Shown here: piece by piece, positions 55,964 to 64,000 of the stretch
How positions within the stretch are numbered: position 1 is the stretch's first letter
Layout: each line of letters opens with the position of its first letter
Source of the DNA: Diplolepis rosae
Taxonomy: Eukaryota; Arthropoda; Insecta; Hymenoptera; Diplolepididae
Length of the DNA: 64,000 nt
NCBI GenBank assembly: GCA_030998225.1
Contig: JAPYXD010000701.1
Span: 8,044,501 to 8,108,500 of the forward strand
Direction: 5' to 3'
Notes under the pieces: generated by a model
The model's database searches: none
What the model saw: the letters and a program-made list of their open reading frames with translations, nothing else
Told to the model about the DNA's origin: nothing
Position numbers and translations under genes: made by a program

Positions 55964-56606
55964 CTTTTTAGATTAAGTAATCAAAATAATTATATTCACT
56001 GTAACATCAACTAAGTATAAAGGAAATTAAGTTTTTTGATTACCTAATCCAATGAGAAGTCATAGGACCTATATCAGCATGTCCTCTAATATCTTAGTCC
56101 AACATTTCCGCGTAAACATTTATTATTACCGGGATAGGAATATGAAAAGATTTTTAATTGTTTTCTTACATCCCTTCTAATAGAAAATGCCCAATAAAGA
56201 TTTTACCAAAATTGAAACTTTCCATTTTCCGGTAAATTTGAATTAAAATTGGTCAAAATGGGAATCCGCATGTAAACAAACAAGTTTCAGTTACAAAAGG
56301 CTTACATGAATTAAAAGTTTTAATTTTAGAAGTTTAATTAAGTAAAAATCACCCAGTCACAACTTTTTTAACGTGGTTATTGTTCTACATAATGGATTTC
56401 AATTTCTTTTATTGCAAATTTATCAAAAGTATTACCCAAGAAAAAATAAATAACCTCTCGTGATAATGAAATTGAATATTTTTAGGATTCATTTATTTTT
56501 CATTAATTACTTTTATAACATTCATCTTTGCTAATTCATTAGCTGAAAAGGTTTTTCATACTGAAGAAATCAATGTCTAAAGCTTAAATAGTATATTTAG
56601 TATCAA

Positions 56607-56848
56607 GTGCGGAAAGGTGTTTTATCACAAGAACGAGCCGCGACTCGCTCGCGCGTTCAAATACGTTTCGCACGTGATACGAACGATTTTTTATATTCGC
56701 TGTATACCGGTAGTTAGCCGGGTCAGTGCCATTTTGTGTGCGGAAAGCTTATTTTCCCGCACTAGTGCAGTAAAATTATAAATTTGTTTTAACTTTCCGC
56801 ACACTTATCATTTTACCGACCCAGTGCTGGAATATCAACTTTCCGCAC
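56607..56848. repeat. Four GTGCGGAAAG motifs, two direct and two inverted
   Basis: GTGCGGAAAG at 56607 and 56738 and its complement at 56793 and 56839 lie in GC-richer sequence that also has mirrored GGGTCAGTGCC / GACCCAGTGC. It may be a decayed palindromic element or a cluster of binding sites. Confidence 0.45.
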
Positions 56849-57910
56849 GCAAAACGATACCGACAAGGCTAAATTTCGGTGTACGGCGGACAAAAAATAC
56901 TTTTTTTTGTTTTTCTATCCCATGAACATTTTTCTGTGGGTGAAAATATATCCGAAAATAAATGACAACCATTTTCTAGCATTAATATTTATGAGGTTTA
57001 AATTTTGGGTGTACTATGCTCTCAAACTACAATACATAAGAAAATGAAAGAAGGTAATATCGAGTGGGAGGAAAAGGATGAGTGGAAGGATTAGTAAAAC
57101 AAAGATAAAGAAGGAAAGGAAACGGGTCCAGGGGCGGAGGACAAGAGCCGTGATTACCGCAGGGCATTCTGCGCCCACCGCCGACCGACCGGGGTCCGAT
57201 CCCGGGTCAGATCCGCTCGCTATGGGAAAACACTAAACGATCGGCTCACATCACTCAGATTCCTGCTCTGCTTTCGTATATATCTATATACCGGGTGTCC
57301 AGCCCAGTAAATTATAACCCCCCCCCCCCCCCCCACCCCCCTGACAAGACTAGAGTAACGTGCCTTGATCAAGAATCGCCTCCCTCAATTCAAGAGTCCT
57401 CTGGCGATACAGGAAGTCTCTCTATTTGCACATTTAATCTGAGAAACCAACTTTATATTTTCATAATTCCAGTTTACGGAGACGTTCAAATTTTATACAC
57501 AGAACTATTATGAATACTTCAAAGCCCGTAAAGTAATTCGGGCATCTGGTTATTTTACGATTAATTAACTAGCAGCCTCGGCTTTTTTATGAAACGCTTT
57601 ATTCAGTCGCCCTCAAGGCAAAATTAAGTTTGCGAACAGAAAGCCTTGTGCAGCCCGGAAATATTTTTAGACAAAGTCCCAAAAATCATTTTTGCATGGA
57701 TTGATGCCGCTCGTTGCATACTAAACCAATTATAGTGATTATTAAAATTAAAGTAGACGAACTTTTGAGGAGATTTTTAAAAAATATCTACCTTCCATAG
57801 ATACCGAGTTATGGCACTTCAAAGTTACTCGATTTTTTGCCGAATGACATTTCTTTTGTCTGTGCTGTGGAAAATAAAATTTTGCGTAGTTAACATTATA
57901 AAGCGTTTTA
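56849..57910. other. Intergenic, includes a tRNA-like segment and a poly-C run
   Basis: No gene is supported. At 57124-57230 GGGGTCCGATCCCGGGTCA is a good B-box stem, so a tRNA-derived SINE is possible. A C run at about 57320-57336 follows ACCGGGTGTCC at 57291, a common end of insect DNA elements. Confidence 0.4.
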
Positions 57911-58584
57911 TTAAGGTAGTTTGTTCACGAAAATTAGACCTCAGGCAAAAATAGATAATTTTGGTTTCAAGAATAGCAATATTATTATTGAAGGGCTAAT
58001 TTGAAAGAGAGAAGATTATTTTTCATGAAAAAAATTTGAAACACAAAAAAATAATTTTATTAATAAATTTTATATTTGCCCAAACTTATTTTCTTATCGC
58101 TTCGAGCCAAATTTTTAAAAATGATGCGATTCTAATAAATCACGGTTCAGTTTTTTAGGAAAAAAATTCTCTACAACTTGACCGTTTCCGATTTTTGAAA
58201 ACGAATCCTTTAATGGTTGAAATTATAAAAAAAAAATTTTTCAAAACAAAATTTTTATAAACAAATTGCTGTATTTGATAATAAATAATTCAATTTCAAA
58301 AATAGGAAACGGTCAAGTTGTAGAGAATCTTTTTTCTAAAAAAAATGAACCGTGATTTATTAGAATCGCATCATTTTTAAAAATTTGGCTCGAATTGATA
58401 AGAAAAAATGTTTGGGCAAAAATAAAATTTGTTAATAAAACTGTTTTTTTGTGTTTTAATTTTTTTTCATGAAAAATAATCTTTTCTCTTTCAAATTAGC
58501 CCTTCAATAATAATATTGCTATTCTTGAAAGCAAAATTATCTATTTTTGTCTAAGGTCTAATTTTCGTGAACGAACTACCTTAA
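57911..58584. mobile_element. TTAA-flanked foldback element, 674 bp
   Basis: TTAA at 57911 and 58581 bracket GGTAGTTTGTTCACG and its complement. Arms of about 300 bp pair almost throughout, sharing AAGGGCTAATTTGAAAGAG, ATTAGAATCGCATCATTTTT-like and ACGGTCAAGTTGTAGAG blocks. A truncated relative lies at 58885-59285. No transposase is present. Confidence 0.85.
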
Positions 58585-58884
58585 GATAATCGAGTTTGTT
58601 AATTCGTCGAAAAGGTCTTTTCTGCAACCAAATGCCTGGGCTATGAAGACGAAACTGTCATCACATTGAAAATTTATTGCCCCTGTTTCGCTAAAATTGT
58701 AAAAAAGTTTGAGCGCGCATAGGGCGCACGATTCAGTCGTCGCGTTTTGAGGTCCGAAATATTTGAACGTCACGCTTCGCGCTCGATCTTATATTCTTCG
58801 CATACATATCAGTTTATTTCTTGTGATTTGATACTGAAGTTCAGTGACTAAAGTCAAATTTATAATATTGTAGATGCAAATAAT

Positions 58885-59285
58885 GTTATTAATAAATTTT
58901 ATTTTTGCCCAAACTTATTTTCTTATCGCTTCGAGCCAAATTTTAAAAAATGATGCGATTCTAATAAATCACGGTTCATTTTTTTAGGAAAAAGATTCTC
59001 TACAACTTGACCGTTTCCAATTTTTGAAAATGAATTCTTTAATGGCTGAAATTATAAAAAACAATTTTTCAAAACAAAATTTTTATAAACAAATTGCTGT
59101 ATTTGATAATAATTAATTCAATTTTAAAAATAGGAAACGGTCCAGTTGTAGAAAATGAACCGTGATTTATTAGAATCGCATCATTTTTAAAAATTTGGCT
59201 CGGAGCGATAAGAAAATAAGTTTGGGCAAAAATAAAATTTATTAATAACATTATTTTTTTGTGTTTCAAATTTTTTATCATAACC
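58885..59285. mobile_element. Shorter copy of the 57911 foldback
   Basis: It contains both arms of the inner part of the 57911-58584 element (CGATAAGAAAATAAG, ACGGTTCATTTT, CTACAACTTGACCGTTTCC-like blocks and complements), but lacks the outer 170 bp of each arm and the TTAA ends. The right arm has a small deletion near 59150. Confidence 0.7.
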
Positions 59286-59876
59286 TTTTTTCGTATCTCG
59301 TATAATTTAACTGGAAAATGGAATTTAGATATTGACTTTTTTTAAATTTAAACATACCGTAACTTTCCTAATTTTAGTTAAATCGAAAAATGTTATAAGG
59401 ATAATTAAGACAGATCCATGAGCACTATCAGAAACCAACATTGCAATTTTTGACTTTTTTATATAAAAAATTCAAAAATACCAAAAATACTATTATTTTT
59501 ACAATTTTGGCCGGATTCAGTTGGTTATCGATCTCGACCGTTCTTGTTAAGCTTTTGAAAGGTGTGCGAAATTATTGAATATTAAAATTATTACGTATTT
59601 AAAATGTGAATTACATATTCTTATAGTTACTAAATTTTTTTATTTCAAATGAAAAAGGAAATTCAATTTACTTGAGGCTCTATCTGCCTTGAGGAATACA
59701 TTCTCATCATTACACTCGCGTTTCGCGCTCGATTTTCTGTATACATTTCTGTAACTTTTTAATAAATTACATGATTAAAATAATTTTTTTTCTTTCAAAT
59801 ATCTCAACAAGGAAAATTATCCATTTTAACATTTTTTTTGTATCAAACATGTTTTATTTAAAAAAATGGAATTTTG

Positions 59877-60100
59877 ACAATCTAAAAACAAGTGTGTTAC
59901 TTCTACACGTGAAATACGATAGTAACTTTTTAGGCATTTGAAGTGTGTATTTTTAATACACATTACAAACGTAACGTTTAATTTTCAAACACTTTAACGT
60001 TTTGTACCCAAAATGTGTGTTAAAAATACACACTTCAAATGCCTAAAAAGTTACTATCGTGATTCACGTGTAAAAGTAACACACTTGTTTTTAGAGTGTA
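59877..60100. mobile_element. Palindromic MITE, copy 1 of a 225-bp family
   Basis: It is nearly identical to 61645-61869. Ends TCTAAAAACAAGTGTGTTAC and its complement; middle with ACAAACGTAACG and AACGTTTTGTACCC. The left TA is lost. Confidence 0.82.
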
Positions 60101-60599
60101 ATCATATTTTTTGATATTGAAACGAAAAAGATACATTTTATCATAAACTGTGTCATTCAAAATTTTTAGACCTTATTCAAGTGAACAATTTTGCATTTTA
60201 ACGTCTTTTTCGTGTTTCATATATTTTGGTTAAAAAATTTTACAAAAAAAAATTTCGATTCAAATTTGTAGATCTTTTTGTAGTAAAAAATTTTGTATGA
60301 TAATGATTTGTCGTATCTCGTATAATTTAACTGGAAATTGGTATTTAATTATTGACTTTTTCCAAGTTTTAACAAACTGTAACAATTGGTAAAAACGGTT
60401 GGTAAAAACCGTTTTTTGTGACTCAGTGGGTCTCAAACCGTAAAGATTTGATGAAAATTTCGAAAGTCATTTTACACATAAATCTAATACCTCCTCATTT
60501 ATCATGAGAATATAAAAATTTTTTTAAAATTTACATTTTTCTGCCTCTATCATTCACTTTTATTTTTTTTCGGTATGACATGTAAATATACTGATATGC

Positions 60600-60810
60600 A
60601 GCTGTGAAAGTGTATATAACGGACGCGATCATTAGCGTATAAAATAAAGGCGGCTGCCTGTTTTCCAAGTTTTTTGCCGTTCTCTCGATCGTTTCTCTCC
60701 TGTATCTAAGTACCTACCGCATGAACGAGCACACCTGTGCTTCTTGTGATCTCATATCGGAAATTGATTACGAGTCGTCTCATACTGATATGTCCATTTC
60801 TGCATAACTT
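60600..60810 (+). promoter_or_regulatory. Possible TATA promoter with a 28-codon frame
   Basis: TATAAAATAAAGG starts at 60638. An ATG at 60721 opens MNEHTCASCDLISEIDYESS and stops at 60807. The stretch is GC-balanced unlike its surroundings. It may be the first exon of a gene or a chance match; no downstream exon was identified. Confidence 0.25.
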
Positions 60811-61201
60811 CGTGGCTGTTGATCACACAGGCAAAAAATTTCGCGAATAGCTAACAAATTGCTTGCTTATAGAAAGTACCGCTCAAAAAAGTAGCTAATA
60901 GGGATATTAATTAAGAATTCAATAACGCGAGTGAAGAATGTCTTTTCCCCTCCCCTCCTCTGAAGAAACTGCATTGAAAAAAAATGTTCTGATTTAAAGT
61001 TTATTTATCGTTCATCATAAAATAGATAAACATTTCAACCGCATGAATATGTTCGTTAGAAACGCTCAAGCCTGGAGAATATTTTTACGAAAGAATCAAC
61101 TCGATTCGATAATTATTTACTGAAAAATGACGAGTTAATTGTATGATGATATCGCTAAAGCGTTCAGTGCACTTTCCCGTCCAGTATATGGGAATTTCTC
61201 A

Positions 61202-61646
61202 TACACGGAAAAAACAGTATAGCTGTTCGACCTATACCGGTATATAGTGTCTCGATCCATGCGGTATAGATGAGACAACTATACTGGTTTGCCGCGCGAC
61301 CTATACATTGCTTCGCATGCACGCGACTCTAACCTCGAAATGAGAAAGAAGTGTCATTTTTTCGAGGCGTGTTTTCGAAGCGTTTGTCGATTTGTTTGGA
61401 GCATTTTTGCGTATCGCGTATTGTTTTATAACACACGACAATTCACAAGAGCGATAACGATGGCATAATATTTTGTTTACGATCGCTATACATGGTATTG
61501 TCATATCAACGAACTTGTATAGCTGTCTCACCTATACTCGTATAGTTCTGAGGACCATACCGTATCATTGGTCTGATAGCAATATTTTCTGGTTCTGAGG
61601 ACCAAAATATAGTTCTCTTATATAGCTATACTATTTTTTCAGTGTA
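61202..61646. mobile_element. TA-flanked palindromic element with GTATAGC-type repeats
   Basis: TACACGGAAAAAACAGTATAG at the left pairs with the complement ending CAGTGTA at 61646. Internal CTATACCGGTATA, ACTATAC and CCTATACTCGTATAG blocks repeat in both orientations. Its right TA is the left TA of the next element. A minus-strand frame at 61301-61531 has no domain. Confidence 0.68.
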
Positions 61647-61869
61647 CACTCTAAAAACAAGTGTGTTACTTCTACACGTGAATCACGATAGTAAATTTTT
61701 AGGAATTTGAAGTGTGTATTTTTAATACATATTACAAACGTAACGTTTAATTTTCAAACACTTTAACGTTTCGTACCCAAAATGTGTGTTAAAAATACAC
61801 ACTTCAAATGCCTAAAAAGTTACTATCGTGATTTACGTGTAGAAGTAACACACTTGTTTTTAGAGTGTA
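61645..61869. mobile_element. Palindromic MITE, copy 2 of the 225-bp family
   Basis: TA at 61645 and 61868 bracket CACTCTAAAAACAAGTGTG and its complement. The body matches 59877-60100 with few differences. It is adjacent to the preceding element and shares its TA. Confidence 0.85.
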
Positions 61870-63587
61870 GCTATAATGGCAAAGCAGATTATATTGAAGA
61901 TAAAACTCGTTTAACACTTATCAAATTTGATTGTCGATAAAGTAATCTTTACTTGGCGTATTTTTTCCCATACTTTTGTCAAAATTTACTGTAAATATAC
62001 TTTGTCTTGGTATTCCCATCGAGTATGGTAATTTCTCCTCCGATTTTATGCATTTTTTCGTCTAAATTTATCTCCGTGTACATGAAAAAATTATTATATA
62101 ATTTAGTTCCCTTTTATTTGAAATTCTAATTATTAAAATAAAATAAATTATCACTTTTTGTCAAACTTTTAACATTCATCAATAAATAGTTATATTATTT
62201 TAGTTGTCTGTGTTGAGAGAGCAATATAACAAAGATGAATATAAATAGAATTTTATAAACACACCCTTTTTCTATCGTGTCCTGAATCGATTCCTATACT
62301 AATTCCTGCTTCTATGCATATAACACATAAAGAACATGAAACTAACGGACAGCGGTAGCTGTTCGATTGGTATCTAATTCATCAAATCGACACACCTTCG
62401 GGTATCAAATTTGATCCTAGCTTATTTATTTTTTTCATTCAATTGATTTTAATAGTATTTGATTTTTGATTTAATTTTCATTGTATTTGATTAATTGATT
62501 ATAATATTCATCATTATAATATGGAGTTTCCGGAATGAAAATAATTGATTTAAATAAATGTGAGCTTGTTTTCGTGGAAAGAAAATCCTCTTTTTTTGGG
62601 GAAAAGTGATTTCTCATTTATTAAAATTCCATCATTTTTTAAAAATTGGTTTCTGTTAATATTAAAAATAGGTCATCCAAGAATGGAAGTTCTTAAATTA
62701 ATAATTTCTCAATGCTGGTAATTTTTTAAGCAAAATAACCTTTCCTCTTTTGAACGATATCATTAATATGTAATAATATTGTAATCTGTAAAAGCAAAAA
62801 TAAATAATTTCTCCTCGAGACCTGTTTTTCGCGAGGCATCAACCTTAATTTTCTACTAGATTTTGATTTATAATTCATATCATAGTGAACAAATTTTATA
62901 TTTTATAACGTTAAATCTTCCTCTCTCTCTGTATTTTCAAAATCGTTTTATATGCAGCTCGACTATAACCGAATTTTATGGGATAGGTTCTTTCCATTTT
63001 ACTCTACCAACGCCCGATTACGTATACAAATAAGCAAAACTATCCTAGGTCTTTCCAAAGCTTATTAAATTTCTGAACGAAATAAATCCTTAACATTGTC
63101 ATAAATGTCTTGTTAAAAATAAACGTCGCGACGCCTGCGAGCGACGAGTATACAAGTTTTCGCATTTAGATATACATAGACAGCATCGATACGAATCTGG
63201 AATGCGATATGTCGAGTTACTTTCAACAAAACAATAAGGTCAACAGCATGTAATGAGGGAGGAAGGTGCAACGAAGCGTGGCGAGGTATATAGAGGCTGG
63301 CAAGGCAGGTTCCCCGCGTGCATATACGCGTTTGAATATTTTTTTTCCGATTTTAACATGTCTTAACAGGCGCGTTCGCGTGCAAGACATATCCTTCAGA
63401 TAGATCTCGATATATCTTTTGCGCCTAGATACGGGACCTGTGGCGTTTTGTTACGGGATCACGTAGGATTATATCGCCAATGATTGTATAAAGCGGACCT
63501 CTACTTACTTTACAATGTTCTATGCACTTGATTAACGACTATGTTAGCATGAAATGAGCAATTTTTTAATGAAAGAAAATATACTAC
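61870..63587. other. Intergenic, nothing assignable
   Basis: AT-rich up to about 62900. The stretch 63120-63520 is more complex and GC-balanced with no repeats, which is what regulatory sequence would look like, but no gene or motif cluster was identified. Confidence 0.4.
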
Positions 63588-64000
63588 TTAAGGGCATGTG
63601 ATACTTAGGACATTAGCAAATTTTTTTGATTTTAGGTTTCTACATGTTTGTTGCTAAAGTACATAAAATTTTGTTTTCAAAATTTGTGAAATGGTAGAGA
63701 AGATAAAAACGGACGTAGATAGACTACTTTTCGTTTCAAGATTGAAAAAAAGTTCAATTTTATCAAAATATATCGGCAATTTTTTATCATTTTCAAAACC
63801 AAATATCCCTGGTGAAAGTATCGGATTGAAATTCATTCGGAGTCAATCAGAACTATTCCGATTCATTCCGAACCAATCCAAAAAACGTTTTGTATCTTGT
63901 TTGATGAAAAACGGTAAAAAATCAATGCGACTTAATCTGAATAGCTCCGAGACATCAACTCGAAGCAATCTGACAGCAAGTTTTCAATCCAGATCAATCC
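63588..64000 (+). repeat. Dispersed repeat D, copy 3, running into TCCGAAT-type repeats
   Basis: It starts TTAAGGGCATGTGATACTTA at 63588, followed by the block GAAGATAAAAACGGACGTAG shared with the other copies. From about 63815 the sequence changes to TCGGATTGAAATTCATTCGG-like units, the motif family of the foldback at 40913-41494. It is cut by the window end. Confidence 0.6.

Larger units (their letters stand above)
58690..60518 (+). repeat. Dispersed repeat A, copy with insertions
   Basis: It begins with a CG-rich patch (GAGCGCGCATAGGGCGCACG, CACGCTTCGCGCTCGATC) matching 5090-5190. It resumes after the foldback at 58885-59285 and ends with CTCATTTATCATGAG and AATATAAAAAT at 60518, like 6458. 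Anchors TTAGACCTTATTC and TAGATCTTTTTG mark the ~153-bp units. A MITE (59877-60100) is inserted within it. Confidence 0.6.

Overview
This is a 64 kb piece of an AT-rich animal nuclear genome, almost certainly an insect and probably a hymenopteran. Genes are split by GT-AG introns. The peptidoglycan recognition protein, TAF4 and KCTD1/15 proteins are of insect type. Mariner and Tc1-like remnants and inverted-repeat elements fill introns and intergenic space. The order-level placement is inferred from protein character and element content, not from a search.

Four host genes can be supported. (1) Minus strand, 12598 to 4189: a secreted chymotrypsin-fold serine protease homologue in four phase-compatible exons, in which the catalytic His, Asp and Ser all appear to be lost. 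(2) Plus strand, 18387-18907: the last exon of a peptidoglycan recognition protein (PGRP) whose amidase residues are replaced, so probably a sensor. These two look like innate-immunity neighbours. (3) Plus strand, 24423-32874: a complete ten-exon TAF4, the TFIID subunit, with a CpG-rich promoter carrying a perfect NRF-1/Ewg site just upstream of the start codon. (4) Minus strand, 43942 to 36412: the last two exons of a KCTD1/KCTD15 orthologue (BTB domain and conserved C-terminal domain). Its 5' exon was not found.

The rest is mainly mobile DNA. 1-8.6 kb has a Tc1-like remnant, a mariner remnant and dispersed repeats with internal ~153-bp units. 12.7-22 kb has a run of TTAA-flanked inverted-repeat elements, some abutting at one shared TTAA, and a GATAGAAAAAGATA-rich array. 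The KCTD intron (36.9-43.7 kb) carries foldbacks whose arms are built from one short motif, GGAACGTTC in one and a TCCGAAT-like motif in another. 47.46-54.92 kb is a multi-layer nest: a long-armed element (A) split by an element with CAGGCCTCA ends (B, 6-bp target duplication), which holds a Tc1-like element (C, TA duplication), which holds a 3.4-kb long-TIR transposon (D) with an open 653-residue transposase-like frame. A 112-bp hAT-type MITE with an 8-bp duplication sits in the other arm of A. 55-64 kb has no convincing gene and many palindromic elements.

Two results deserve the closest look. One is the nest, where related long-TIR elements carry dense AGGTCA (nuclear-receptor half-site) motifs. 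The other is the recurring class of foldback elements with element-specific, motif-amplified arms. Boundaries were read by eye and may be off by a few bases; identities are impressions, not calculations.
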